Shown in pieces: positions 33,411 through 45,859 of a DNA stretch of 64,000 nucleotides. The translations under genes and the position numbers were made by a program. A model generated the notes under the pieces. The model searched no databases. It saw only the letters and a list, made by a program, of their open reading frames with translations, and was not told where the DNA came from. Location of the stretch: NCBI GenBank assembly GCA_951217055.1, contig OX578282.1, positions 41,194,629 through 41,258,628 of the forward strand, written 5' to 3'. The stretch is from Gerris lacustris (Eukaryota > Arthropoda > Insecta > Hemiptera > Gerridae). The stretch's first letter is position 1. Every line of letters starts with the position of its first letter.

Positions 33411-34711
33411 ACTCTGAAACTAGCTTCAAATTAATTTTATAATACCATAATTATTGTATAACTTTCTGAATTTACAGTAATACATTTTGTTGAATCAATG
33501 ACTATAGTGTATAAAGAAGATGTATAATTTGATAAACCTGCTTCAAATTCCGTAAGGAATGTAATAAAATTAGGATTCAAATGAAATATTTCATTCCTTA
33601 CATGTTAGTAAACTGTATAGATCCACAACCCCTTTGCTAGTCATATTTTTTTTTAGCATCTATGGTTCAATATCCTTCAACTCTTAGACTATATTTGTCA
33701 TATTATTGTCGAAAAAAACTTACACAGGAAACCTTAGACATTAGTATCAGTATGTTATTTTTAGCAAATTACACCAACTTGTATTTCTCAACTTAATACA
33801 ATGTACGAGTATATTACTTCTACGGAAAACGTAAAAAAGTATTTCTTATAATACGTTGTCTTTTTCTTTCTTTCACTCTTAATAAAAATAAAGAAGATAA
33901 GAGGTGACGATGTAGAGTTAGATAAAGTATTACTGTGGAAACTTTCCTGTATTTTCCTCAACCTGACAGGACCATTTTTAGTTCTTAGGATTTATACTCA
34001 GAAAAATGTCTTCTCTTTAACTGAAAATATCTCTAAATTAAAAAAGGAACTAATTCCCGTGTTGGGAAAGCTGTTGGAGTGAAAAATACAGTTTTCCAGG
34101 GCATTGTTAAGCCCCCTAGATTTGTACCAGGTGCTTTAAAGAGTTCGCAGTTCTTTTTATAAAAACTTTAATCTGTTTCTTTTTCCTTATTCCATTTTGT
34201 TTTTCTTTTGTTCTTGCTTTTTTTTTCTTTTTAAATAATTGTATCTTACTGTTAACGCTCGCTGTATTTAATCCTCGAGTGAGTGAGTTGGATTTTATTT
34301 CTTAATAAAGCCTTATTGAAACCTGACAGTCCATAAATTTTAATTATGCTTTTTTATCTGATTGATTTATTATCTAGTTTATTTAATGTATAAAATTATC
34401 TATATTTGAATGAATAAGTATACTTTGGGTAGTATTTTTCTTTAAATTTCATTTTCATAAATATATTTGACTGAGGGAGCCGAGAGGACAACGATTTTGC
34501 CTGGAACCGCGACGTATCTGATTTAATTTCAAGGGAAGGGAGGCGTGATTCACACTGCTGATGATTACTACGAATATGAAAATTAATTTTGAATGTTTCA
34601 ATCATCTCAAAGATGAGCTTGCACTACATTAAGAAGAGTTACGATTATTACTATCAACTTACTATAATTGCGAGCTTCTTTTGTACTCAAAGGTGAAGAG
34701 GTTTTTGGAAC
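33411..34711. other. 1.3-kb stretch without recognisable genes
   Basis: AT-rich. A T-rich region lies at 34160-34230. No protein family, splice pair or RNA gene recognised. Confidence 0.4.
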
Positions 34712-37700
34712 GAAGTTCCTTATGCCACGTTCTGGAGCCCGGGAGTGAATCCAAAAAAAACGACCAAAATCACCGTCACAAAATAACCGTCACAAAATCA
34801 CCGTCACGCAAAAAGCGTCACGAAATCTACGGATGACGATAACTTGTGTAAAAGGTGACCGACTTAGTTGAAATTTTGTACACATGTTCATTTTACCAAT
34901 GCCCAGGACAGGTTCGTTGGACAACGTTATCCGCCCAAGCTTTCACACGCAACGCTTGCGTAAACGTAAGCTTCAAATTTAAAATTGGAATTTTAGGACG
35001 GGAAAAAATTCTAACTTTATCTATTTAATGAGACAAACAACTTTTATAAATAATTATTTTTAGTAAAACGAACACCAACTCTGCTGTGAGGTGATAAAGA
35101 TCGCTAAATTTATTAAAGCGGACCTAAACGTTTTAAATAAAGAAAACAACGTTTTTACCGATATCTTATGTTCCAACGTAACGATTTTAATAAAACTTCA
35201 TACACATCGTCTAAAGTACAATTGAAACAGGCATGTAAAATTTCAACCTGATACAAGTAGAAGTATTTTAGTGTTGGTGATTTATATTTTATATTATAAT
35301 ATTTTAATTGGAGATTCGCCGACGGAGGTCTGATGGGACAGTTCTTTTCTTCTCTACAATCATCTGCTTTAACTATAAACTAATCAAAATTAACTTTTTT
35401 TCTCAATTTACAATACATCATTTATTGTAAGACGTTCTTTTCAAAGTTAATAAAAAGTTTTTCTTTTAATTTTGCCTTAACTCCGCTAGTACAAATAGTT
35501 ACTTTTAATTTTGTCTCTTTTTTTAACTCCGCCATGTATAAATAGTTAGTATCATATACTTAGCACTGTAATTATATAATTTATATTTAATATAAAGCTT
35601 AAGGAACTTCGTTCCTACCAGGTGTTCCGCGACATCACACGTATTTTTTTTATAGAGCATCTTTAACATCCTTCTTCTATTGTTAGGGATTCCATTTGTT
35701 TGCATTTTATTTTGTTTTCCCTTTTCATTCTTAGCCTTCTCCTCTTCTTCGTTTACTGGTGGATCTTGCTTCCCAGGGACCATTTTAGATGTCTGGGCTA
35801 TCTTGATGGCTTCTTACCAGCTTAACTAAACTGCTTGCTTGATTTGCAATCACTGACTGATCTCCGATTGACACCAAGCTTTCTAAGTTTGACCTTATAT
35901 TTCTTTCTAGGATTATACTCAAAGTTGACACCAATTATTTCTACTACCAGTAATATGCCTTAATTATAAAAAAAAAAAAAAAAAAAAAAAATGTGGTATT
36001 ATTAAATTCTTAAAAAAAAAAGTCTATCAAATCTCGCTCTCGCTTCCAGAACGGACAAAGCCCATGTTCTCTTCGAACGTACGAAGAATAGTACGTATTC
36101 GAACCATCTTGAGCACTTTTTTTTGTTGAATTTTGTTTTTGGTCGAACCACGCATTAAGCCTGCAGTTATGGTAATATTTAATGAAAAAAATATTTTTAT
36201 ATGTACGCGATGCACTGGGTATTATTAAAGCTATAACTATTGTGAAGGGACAACAAACTATCAAACATGTTAGGTTCGATAATGTATAAAAATATTGTCA
36301 TCGATGAGAAGAATTAAATGTAGCCACTACAGCCTTGTGGCCATCTTTCAGAAAGTTTTTTTTTATTATTTATTTATTTATTATTTACTGACTTCCAATA
36401 GAATGTCAGCTTAAAACATTAAATATATATGCAGTAGATCCTTGCTATAACGGACTAATAGGGGCCGAGGGTGTTCGCTATTATATGAGTCCGTTTTATA
36501 ACCAATAATTATTTCAAGTATTAATACAGAAGTGTTTATTACGTTCAGCAAATACAGGATAGCCTTAAACATAGGTTTTAGGATTTTTTTACGAATACAT
36601 ACCAACAAAACAGAATCAGTCGGGAAATATTCGTGCGTGTTTATAGTGTGTCGGAACTTTAAAATCAATTGTACAAACTTAGTGACGCTTCCATAGAAGT
36701 TAACTTTTAACACTTTAAAAAAAAGAATAAATAAAAAAAAAAATAAATAAATAAATACGTGTGGTGTCGTTCCTTATAAGTTCCTTACATTTTTCATTAA
36801 ATATAAATTATAAAATCACACTGCTAAGTACATTACTAACTACTTATACATGGTGGAGTTAGAAAAGAGACAAAATTATAAGTAAAGAACTGTTTGTACC
36901 TAGCAGAGTTAGGGCAAAATTAAAAGAAAATCATTATTTGTATCATTAAAGCAAGCGTCTTACTATAAATATACATTGAATATAAAAAAAGTTTATAGTT
37001 AGAGTATGTTTGTTAAAGGATGTTGGATTAAAATAGGACTATTTTCTACCTACCCGGCCTATTAATTTAAACTATTATAAAATATATCTCTTCCCTACTC
37101 TAAAGCTTCTGCTTGTATCCGGTTGAAATTGTACATGCCAGTTTCAATTGTACTTTAGACAATGTGTAAGAAGTTTTATTAAAATCGTTATTCGTTAGAA
37201 CGGAAGATATCTGCAAAAAAAAAATTGTTTTCTTTATTTTAAACGTTTGGATCCACTTTAATCAATTTTGGATCTTTATCACTTCATAACAGTGTCGGTG
37301 TTCGTTTTACTAAAAAAATAAGTTAAAAAGTTGTTTGTCTCATTAAATAGATGAAGTTAGAATTTTTTCTTGGATTAAGTACGCAGTATTATAATAATAT
37401 ACCAAATATATTGAAATAAGCGTCAGCACAGATCAATTTTACTTTTAACAAGACCGTGATTATATTTTCTATATTTACAAAACCAAGTGACATTTTGACA
37501 TATAACAAAATTAAACAAAACAAGTCAAGGAACCGGCTTCCTTAATAACATTTTTCCCCGTCTTTTTAAAGCTTAATTTTATGCGAGCGTTGCGCGTGAA
37601 CGCTTGGGCGGATAACGATTTTCAACGAACTCAGCCTGGGCATTGGTAAAATGAACATGTGTACAAAATTTCAACTAACTCAGTGATCTTTTACTCAAGT

Positions 37701-37829
37701 TATCGTCATTGGTAGATTTCGTGACGGATTTTCGTGATGGATTTTCGTGACGGTGATTTTGTGACGGTGATTTAGGTAGTTTTTTTCGGATTCACTCCCG
37801 GGCTCCAGAACGTGCCATAAGGAACTTCG
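34712..37829. mobile_element. Large fold-back element with ~0.9-kb diverged arms
   Basis: Left arm about 34712-35610 and right arm about 36770-37829 are inverted copies with substitutions and indels. The outermost 24 bases are AACGAAGTTCCTTATG, then CACGTTCT. Just inside, both arms have short CCGTCAC/GTGACGG reiterations and then an AGTTGAAATTTTGTACACAT block. The core (35611-36769) has no transposase-like ORF. A related fragment is at 3085-3175. Structurally it is a fold-back type DNA element; superfamily unknown. Confidence 0.75.
36425..36502 (+). repeat. Possible pogo/Tigger-type terminal sequence
   Basis: CAGTAGATCCTTGCTATAAC and the following AACGGACTAATAGGGGCCGA with GTCCGTTTTATAACC resemble Tigger-type TIRs. 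Only one end is seen and no transposase, so the assignment is tentative. It sits in the core of the large fold-back. Confidence 0.4.
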
Positions 37830-38438
37830 TTAAAAAAAAAACGCATTTCAGTCTAAACCTTTTCTTCTATTTTTTGTCATCAATAATTTGTTTTCCATTC
37901 TCTTCGTCTCTTAATTCTATGTGACGTGCTGGCTAACAAAAAAATGTTTTAAAACGTCGGAGGCGGTTAAACAAAAAGGTAGAGAGGATTCAAGCTGTTT
38001 TGAATTGTGATGGGACGCCGAGGACTACACGCCCACCGACCAAGCTTCAGAGTGCTTCTACAAAGCCTCATCGATTTGAGCTCGAGAGCCTTCAGCTTTT
38101 ATATAAGTGGGTCCTGTCAAAACTCAGGGTTAATATCCCCTTTAATACAAGCCTCGGAAAAACTCTTTAAATAAATTTCCTTTTATTCTAGTACATATAT
38201 TCATGTTACAAAAAGTTTACTTCCATTGGTATTGTCTTAAAAAAAATATGTGTGGGACTCTCACAAATTAGAAGTGAAACTTAAGTTCTAGAAACAGTTG
38301 TTTTATGCATTGCTTTCTTTGCATTTGTTGACGATTTTATTATTTTAGGATTAAGGAATGGTTGTGTGGAATTTAATTGAAAAATGAAATATTTTCATAA
38401 CATTTTAGCGAATAATGAGGAAAAAACATGAAAACATC

Positions 38439-38480
<42 letters not shown>
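37830..38480. other. Non-coding stretch, then TA microsatellite
   Basis: About 37960-38170 is GC-richer and includes CTTTTATATAAGTGGGTCC, a TATA-like context that could be an LTR promoter, but no partner copy was found. A TA tract covers about 38440-38482. Confidence 0.4.
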
Positions 38481-38488
<8 letters not shown>

Positions 38489-38593
38489 AAGTGCTCCTAC
38501 CCCAGAAACACTAAATACTTATTAGGTAACAAAAACTATGACCAACTTTATTTTGTCAAACTCAACATGAACAAAGAGTGACATTATGTCACA
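38481..38593 (-). repeat. Partial gypsy LTR following a polypurine tract
   Basis: On the minus strand, downstream of the integrase stop, a run of A then G (AAAAAAAAGGGGGGATAG) is followed by TGTGACATAATGTCAC, a typical LTR start with a palindrome. The LTR is cut off by the TA tract. Confidence 0.6.
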
Positions 38594-38633
38594 CTATCCC
38601 CCCTTTTTTTTACCCCCGGTTCTTCTAAATAGG

Positions 38634-39780
38634 CTAGCCTAAATAGGCTAGCCGATCGAAGTGGACGACTTTGAAACGCCCCTTCGGTATCTTCTTTATG
38701 CGGTATACTATGTCATTAAGTTTCTTTATAATTTTGTATGGTCCCTCCCATGATGGTTGTAGTTTAGGGCACAGTCCTTTCCTTCTTTTTGGGTTATATA
38801 ACCACACATTGTCACCTTCTTTGAAAGTACAATCACTACTTTGTCGATCATAGCGAGCTTTCATTCTTTCAGTGGCTATGTCAATGTTGTTTCGCACATA
38901 TTGGTGCACTTGTTCAATACGTGTGTCCAATTCCCTCAAGTAGCCTTCCACATTTTCTCCTCTACTTTCTGATCTGCCTAACATGAGATCGCGTGGCAGC
39001 CGCATTTCACGCCCAAACAGCACCTTATGTGGGGTTTGTTTTGTAGTTTCATGAATAGCAGCTCTGTAAGCCATAATAAATAGCTGAATGTGACTGTCCC
39101 AATCTTCCTGAGTACCCTTGACTACCTTAGCTAGATGTTGAATCAGAGTCCTATTGAATCTTTCTACCATTCCATCTGATTGTGGATGCAGGGCTGTTGT
39201 TCTTGTTTTTCTTATTCCCATCCTTTCCAGAAGACCCTGAAAAACACTTGCTTCAAAATTCCGACCCTGATCTGAATGTAGCTCTAAAGGAACCCCAAAT
39301 CTTGTCACCCAATTTTCCAGCAAGATTTCACTAGTAGTTTCAGCGTCTTGATTTGGTATGGGATAGACTTCCGGCCACTTGCTGAAGTACTCCATCACGA
39401 CCATTGCGTACTTGTTACCTCGAGCTGACTTTGAAAATGGGCCCACGATATCAACGGCTATCCTCTCAAAAGGAGCACCAACATTATATATTTGTAACTT
39501 CCCTCTCCGTTTCTGACTCGGTCCAACAACTGCAGTACAAACAGCACATCTTTTACACCAATCCTCAACATCTATTCGACATTTCAGCCAGTAATAACGC
39601 TCTCTTATTTTAGCCAGAGTTTTATTGACGCCTAGATGGCCTCCCGTAACTCCACCATGTGCATCGCTTAAAACTTGAGGCACTCTGACCCTAGGTACCA
39701 CCACTTGTTGACGAGTCTCTCTTCCGTTGGCAGATTCCCAGTTCCGTTTAAGTATATTTCTCTCCAGAATGAGAGAAGAC
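38634..39780 (-). pseudogene. Ty3/gypsy integrase
   Basis: Open on the minus strand from about 39780 to the stop near 38634. Counting from the Met at 39704, the HHCC zinc finger is H16, H23, C53, C56. The catalytic triad is D85 (AVDIVGPF), D145 (HSDQGRNFEA) and E181 (MVERFNRTL), with the classic 35-residue D-E spacing. A GPY/F-like module (WEGPYKIIKKLN) lies near the C-terminus. Upstream of the Met the frame still reads ILKRNWESANGRETRQQ, the usual linker before the zinc finger, and is then lost. The upstream protease, RT and RNase H are absent. The integrase itself is intact, indicating a fairly young but truncated copy. Confidence 0.9.
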
Positions 39781-40077
39781 GAAATGAGTATGAGTAAGAC
39801 TTGATTTCCGTCCGATTGTCTTAAAAATAAATAGTTAAATTATTATAAACTCTTATTGTAACCACCCTCTGTAATATGCGTTAACTTCTGCCCTAATGTC
39901 TAGAAAAAAAACCTACCTGTTTCCTTAAATAACTTTTATTTCCGCCCTATTGTCTAGAAAAAAAATACCAACTTGTACTTTCTTTAAATAACGTTTACTA
40001 CTGCTTTTTTTTAATAGAAAATACAATATTCTACCAAATTTTTTCTAGAAAATACTACCCTTTGTATTTTTTGCCTA
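39781..40077. other. Non-coding spacer
   Basis: Contains a short degenerate repeat of a TGTCTAGAAAAAAA-like block (about 39898 and 39950). Nothing else assigned. Confidence 0.4.
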
Positions 40078-42526
40078 GGGGTCAATCCATATGGACCGGT
40101 CCAGAGGTGGTTGCTCGACCATTTTAGAAAAAATTTATATTTTCCTTGTTGTTTCCCTCATATTTAAGGTGTTCAAAACAATGCTTAAAAAAAAATGATC
40201 TTAAACCGTTTAGGTGTGGCGGCCATTTTTGATTTCCTTCGCACGCTAATTTTTGTGTTTGTGGGCATTTACGTCAACGCTCATATCTCCTAAACTATTT
40301 GTCCTAGAAGGCTGAAACAAAAACCAAATTAAAGGTAATTCCCCAGTGTTTAAATTAGGTTATTTCCATATTTCACCTAGTAATTTTTCTTCCATGAGAA
40401 AACTTCACCTGAAGTTGGAAATCAAAATCAAGAAAATTTCACTTTTCGGAAATTTTTTCTGAAGGAAGGAGTGATATATACACCTTGATATTTTTTATGT
40501 GAGTAGGCATATATCAGTAGCATTACCCAAAAAAATATCAATGGTAAAACTTGAATACTTTTATTTTTATAAATTTTTGAAAATTGAAAATTTTGAAAAT
40601 TTGCCATTTTTGGGCCTCTATATCTCCGATGGGGCTGGAGATAAAATTCTGAAATTTGCACAACTTACAGGGCTCTTGTATTAGGTCAACTGAAATAAAA
40701 AATCATTTTGTATATTTGGGTAGCAAAAAAGTTATGCAAGCTCAAAAATGAAGGAAAAAGCTACGTGATAAAGTCGTTTCTGCACGCTTTATGGCTGATC
40801 GACATTTGATTTTTTGATGTAAATTTGTTTTATTTCCATTATTCAATTGGTTTGACATATCCTGGATTAGTTAAATTCAAATATAAGTTTTTTAAAAATT
40901 TTTATGGCCCTGCTATTAAAAATACTAACATTGCAGAGTGCCTCTAAGCCTCAGTCTGTTCTTTTGAAAAGGGCAGTTGTTAATATTAGGGTTAATTTTT
41001 AATTAATTTGTGTTAAGGGGATAACAATCATAAATCTATTGTATGTTCATATATAAAAATTAGTTTACAGTACTACCTAGTTATTTATCTAACACTAGGT
41101 TTCAAGTATTATTGAATCATAATTGCTCTCAAATTATATTCAACACACAAAAGTTCAAACTTTTATAAAAATTAGTTAGATTACCTCAAAATACTGTAGT
41201 AAAATGTATTATGCTGTAACTGTAAACAAGAATGTTCTTCATTTTTAGAATTTAATAACAGTTCTGAATTTCTTCGCACAATTATTGGGATATGGAATAT
41301 GAGCGACCTGTTGTTGATAATTAATTCGAGAGAAGTCAACTTACTCAGGGAATTCCTCAAACATATTTTATCAGTTTATGATTTCTTAAATAATGTGTGA
41401 GAAGGTGGAAAAAACCCTGAAGAATGATAAAAATTAACTGCAACTGACTGAGACTTGAAAACGTTTTCCAATGTTTTGCTATCTTCACCATCTGTTGATC
41501 CAAACTTTGGACTTCAGTTAGCATTGCTATTAATAATCACTTTGAAAAAAATTGTAAAATAGGCCTACAGTTGCACAAGATAAGAATTTACATATTTTTA
41601 TTCAATGTTATAATATAATTACGATAAGAATGTGATGATTATACACATCTGCAATGTTTTTTTTCTAAGTGATTTTTAATAGCAGGGCTATACAATTTTT
41701 TAAAAAGCATATATGTGAATTTAACCAATCCAGGCTATGTCAAACCAATTGAATAATGGAAATAAAACAAATTTACATTAAAAAATCAAATGTCGATCAG
41801 CCATAAAGCGTGCAGAAACGACTTTATCACGTAGCTTTTTCCTTCATTTTTGAGCTTGCATAACTTTTTTGCTACCCAAATATACAAAATGATTTTTTAT
41901 TTCAGTTGACCTAATACAAGAGCCCTGTAAGTTGTGCAAATTTCAGAATTTTATCTCCAGCCCCATCGGAGATATAGAGGCCCAAAAATGGCAAATTTTC
42001 AAAATTTTCAATTTTCAAAAATTTATAAAAATAAAAGTATTCAAGTTTTACCATTGATATTTTTTTGGGTAATGCTACTGATATATGCCTACTCACATAA
42101 AAAATATCAAGGTGTATATATCACTCCTTCCTTCAGAAAAAAATTTCCGAAAAGTGAAATTTTCTTGATTTTGATTTCCAACTTCAGGTGAAGTTTTCTC
42201 ATGGAAGAAAAATTACTAGGTGAAATATGGAAATAACCTAATTTAAACACTGGGGAATTACCTTTAATTTGGTTTTTGTTTCAGCCTTCTAGGACAAATA
42301 GTTTAGGAGATATGAGCGTTGACGTAAATGCCCACAAACACAAAAATTAGCGTGCGAAGGAAATCAAAAATGGCCGCCACACCTAAACGGTTTAAGATAA
42401 TTTTTTTTTAAGCATTGTTTTGAACACCTTAAATATGAGGGAAACAACAAGGAAAATATAAATTTTTTCTAAAATGGTCGAGCAACCAACTATTTTATTT
42501 TTGGACCATTTCGTATGGATTAACCC
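40078..42526. mobile_element. Fold-back element with ~0.83-kb arms
   Basis: Arms about 40078-40915 and 41690-42526 are inverted and very similar. Both ends start GGGTNAATCCAT with TGGACC nearby, followed by GAGCAACCA and AAATGGCCGCCA blocks. The matching arms give the same 60-70 residue open frames on both sides, but these show no protein family, so they are coincidental. The ~775-bp core (40916-41689) is AT-rich and non-coding. A non-autonomous DNA element with unusually long arms. Confidence 0.85.
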
Positions 42527-42848
42527 GTAGATATAAACGTTTTTACATTTTTTGAAACTTGATTATTCCCGCACTTCAATTACAAAACATTATACGTTTA
42601 GAAAACGTTTTCTTATCATTTAATTTATGAAATTTAACATCGAACTCATAAATTTGTAGATTTACTTCTTCTACTCATACTTTCAATTCAAAAATCTGAA
42701 GTCCTTGAAAGGTACAGGTTGGGCTCAATGATATAGAACTGGTGTGGAAGCAAAAATTAAAAAATCGGTCCGAGACAACTAAGGCAAACTTACTCATATT
42801 CCCAGTGTTTTCCATTTAGGTTTCATAGGTACATTTAATTATTATTGA
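42527..42848. other. Non-coding spacer
   Basis: AT-rich. About 42750-42850 resembles 55460-55560 (AAAATTGGTCCGAGACA-like block, then CATTTAATTATTATTGAAC), so it belongs to a dispersed repeat. No gene. Confidence 0.4.
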
Positions 42849-42864
42849 ACTTAAATTTATCATA

Positions 42865-43238
42865 TTTTACGATTTTGGTAGTATTCATACTACGGAAAGA
42901 TTAAATTTTAATTTAAATCAAATTATAATTATTAACAACTACGGGAAACAGACAGAGAAAAATACACTCCAGCGCTGGGATTTGAACCACAGGCCTCTAT
43001 ATTTCCAGTATAGCCTCTACCAACTAAGCTACGCAGGAGAATGAATTTCTCTGACGTTAATGATACCTTGTCCAAATGGTAGGGACAAGGTATCATTAAC
43101 GTCAGAGAAATTCATTCTCCTGCGTAGCTTAGTTGGTAGAGCGCTATACTGGAAATATAGAGGCCTGTGGTTCAAATCCCAGCGCTGGAGTGTATTTTTC
43201 TCTGTCTGTTTCCCGTAGTTGTTAATAATTATAATTTG
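42865..43238. mobile_element. tRNA-derived SINE head-to-head inverted dimer
   Basis: The 16-bp word ACTTAAATTTATCATA at 42849-42864 recurs at 43239-43254 and brackets the whole palindrome. The right half carries a tRNA-like head (43116-43190): CTCCTGC acceptor strand, AGCTTAGTTGGTAGAGC (A box), a CTATA/TATAG anticodon stem, GGTTCAAATCC (B box) and GCTGGAG pairing back at six of seven positions. The body is GTGTATTTTTCTCTGTCTGT plus an AT-rich tail. The left half is the inverted copy with a longer tail ending in the GTAGTATGAATACTAC hairpin. The halves meet at an 8-bp loop near 43076. Confidence 0.85.
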
Positions 43239-43254
43239 ACTTAAATTTATCATA

Positions 43255-43809
43255 AAAATAACTTCTCCTCGGCAAGGAATAGATCCCGGTCTCTCTCCGT
43301 CCGCGTTTAAAGCAATTTTCTCAGTACCTAGATTTTTTAAAAGAACTACATTTTAGATTTTTTAAATCAAAATCGTAGGAACCGTTTTCGAGAAATATAT
43401 TTTATACGTTTTTTTTCATAGATTTTTGGGGTAGTGCCCCCACATGTGGGGCTAAAATTTATTTATTGATTTCGCCTTAGGGTGTGATTTTTTCAAAACA
43501 TGTACACAAAATTTCGTCAAAATCGGCCCAGTAGTTTAGGCTCCAGGCTCAGAGAGACGATAGATGACAGGCAGACATTTTTTAAAAACTACTTTTCTGG
43601 ACTCATGGGACCTCAAAACGTGTAAATCCATCAAAATCTAATTTTCGCGCTATTACAATACTTTCTCTTTATAAGTTAAAGTAAAAAAGTGTATGAATAA
43701 GTGCATCTATATGTCAGGAACCGGTCTTGTACTATTCTTGTAATGAAATAATACCCTATTACCCTATTTAATTGTCTTGTAAAAAACCTAAAAATCAACA
43801 ACGTTTATA
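43255..43809. other. Non-coding stretch
   Basis: Contains a TCGTCAAAATCGGCCCAGTA-type block common in dispersed repeats. No gene. Confidence 0.4.
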
Positions 43810-43817
43810 CTCTGAAC

Positions 43818-45851
43818 CACGGGCATCGTCGCCGTGGGGGACGAGGGGACGTGTCCCCCCCAATATTTAAGATGTAATTAAGAATTTAACGTAAAAAAAG
43901 TTTAAATTATCTAACCAGTTTTTACTTTACTACATTTATTTTATCACTAATTATATACTATTGATTGTATGTCACTTCGATAACATGTTACTGTTAACAG
44001 TGAACAAGTAGGTAATTTAAAATCTGAAGATGGCTATTAAGTTGCCAGAACCTGTTATCAGTTATTACAAATATTTTGTGTGGAGACCTAGTTGTGTCCT
44101 CCCCCTCCCCCTTTTCAAAATGATGACGAATTATAACATATTCGAATCTATTCGAATCTATATTCGATCTATATCAGAATCTAGATCAGATCTAGATTCA
44201 GAACTAGATCAAAGGGGTAAATCTGCATATATATGCCCCACCTGTTTCTAAACGTCCGATTTAATTAGGTTTTGCTTCCAAGCTTACCGAAAGTAACGGG
44301 AGCTATGTGATCGTCCCGAAGAACAAAAATATTTTATGTCTTCGATTTCAAATAATCCAAGACAGAAATCCGTTTCAGACATCAGAGAACATTGTTGCTT
44401 CTGAATCTGTCTGTCGGCCTGTCGCTCAATTGAACCAGCATATCTTAAAAACTACTCGTCCGATTTTAATGAAATTGTTATGGTAGGCCATAATTACTTT
44501 CTGTGCTTATTTGTTTCTCTTCCACATGCGCACAAACATACATTTATTTACACCTATAACTTCAAAAGTCTGATTTCTTATTAAATTTGGATGGTTTATC
44601 AAAAATAGTCTGCAGATGGCCTCACATTAATTTCAATCGTCTAAGCCCCTTAAATTATGTCTAAATTGATACTTCGCAATTATCAAAAAAGGTAATGCAA
44701 AAAAAAAAAAATTGACAGTTTTAAAAAAGGGGGGAAAATTTGACAACAATGGCTTGTATAAAGCATAAAATCAATAACGTACGTGATAGGATCCGAGGAA
44801 GCTATGTGCCACACTAATTGGCAGTCTTTGTACCTTTTATATTGCAAAAACTCCCGTCATGTATACTTGCCAGCAAGCTAATAAAAGGCTGTCTTCGGTC
44901 ATAAAAATTCATATTTCCTACATTTTTTTACTAAGATATGTATAAAAAGTTGCACCTTTGAGGAACAAGGTGTGCATATTATCCTTTAGCACCTGAGGAA
45001 TTCACTAATTTGGTTCTTTTGGGAGTAAAATGGCCACCATTTTGCAAACGGATGTATATTTATGATCTCCATTTCATTACCTTTAAAATTATACACCACT
45101 CAAAAAAATAAAACAATTGGGTCACTATAGTTAAAGCCACTTTAAATATCTAAAATTTGATTTTTTTTATAATAACATCCAGAAATATCTTTGGCTCACA
45201 GAGAAGCATATTTACGTATTTTACCTCATTTTTAGGGCCTTTCCTTATGGGGAAGCGGGAGGGGACATTTTTTGGGGGGTTTTGGTCTGGTAATTTCGGG
45301 AGTAAAATGGCCGCCATTTTGTTAACACGATATATATTTGTAATCTACATTTCAATATCTTTACAATAATACCCCACTTAAAAATTACAAAAAATAAAAA
45401 ATGTTGCGATCAGTTCGCAATTACTCTCTGATTAAAGAAATTTTGAATTGTGAAGTTCGCAAGATTTTTCTGTCTTTGGGCAAAAACGTTTAACTTGTAC
45501 ACCAAATTTCAAATCTCTAGCTACAATACGGGAGGTATGATCCTAGATGCGACGGACAGACGGACAAACTACCAAAAGCATTTGGGTTTCTAGGATGACC
45601 TCGAAACCCTAAAAATGATTTCGGTCATATAGCATCTCAATAAATTCATTTTTTTTTAATTTAAGGGAAAATGATGGAAGGTTATGGTTAGTTTAGGTTA
45701 AGTTGAGTACTTTTTGACCTAACCTTCCATCATTACCATTACCCTATAAAACGTAACACTTTGTGTATTTTTAATAAAAAGAAAATACTGAATTTAACCC
45801 CCCTCCCGTAATGTGTCCCCCCCAATAATGTACTGCTGACGACGTCCATGC
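43818..45851. mobile_element. hAT-like non-autonomous element with 8-bp target duplication
   Basis: CTCTGAAC at 43810-43817 and 45852-45859 is a perfect 8-bp target duplication, the size typical of hAT. Imperfect TIRs: CACGGGCATCGTCG on the left and CATGGACGTCGTCA read inward from the right (10 of 14). A G/C-homopolymer-rich subterminal block with GTGTCCCCCCCAAT occurs at both ends. No transposase. An R1 copy (44272-44826) is nested inside. Confidence 0.7.
44272..44826 (+). repeat. Interspersed repeat R1, full-length-looking copy
   Basis: ~555 bp. The 5' end forms a double hairpin, GCTTCC...GGAAGC around TTACC/GGTAA, conserved in the copies at 52153 and 60476. Then follow a GTCTGTCTGTCGGCC tract, an AACTACTCGTCCGATTTTAA block, an ACATGCGCACAAACATACA block and the 3' end GAGGAAGCTATGTGCCACAC. 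GGAAGCTATGTG thus occurs near both ends. Non-coding; superfamily unknown. Confidence 0.7.
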
Positions 45852-45859
45852 CTCTGAAC

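Noticed and set aside
38671..39613. Plus-strand open frames across the integrase region
   Set aside because: Shadows of the minus-strand gypsy integrase, which has clear HHCC and D-D-35-E motifs.
40428..42191. Matching ~65-85 residue open frames on opposite strands in the two arms at 40.5 and 42.0 kb
   Set aside because: They are the same inverted-repeat sequence read twice. The composition (many Lys, Phe, Ile and Tyr) follows AT-rich DNA and no domain is visible.
43116..43190. Possible functional tRNA gene
   Set aside because: The tRNA-like fold is imperfect, is followed by the SINE body and tail, and is duplicated in inverted orientation with a target duplication, so it is a SINE head rather than a tRNA gene.
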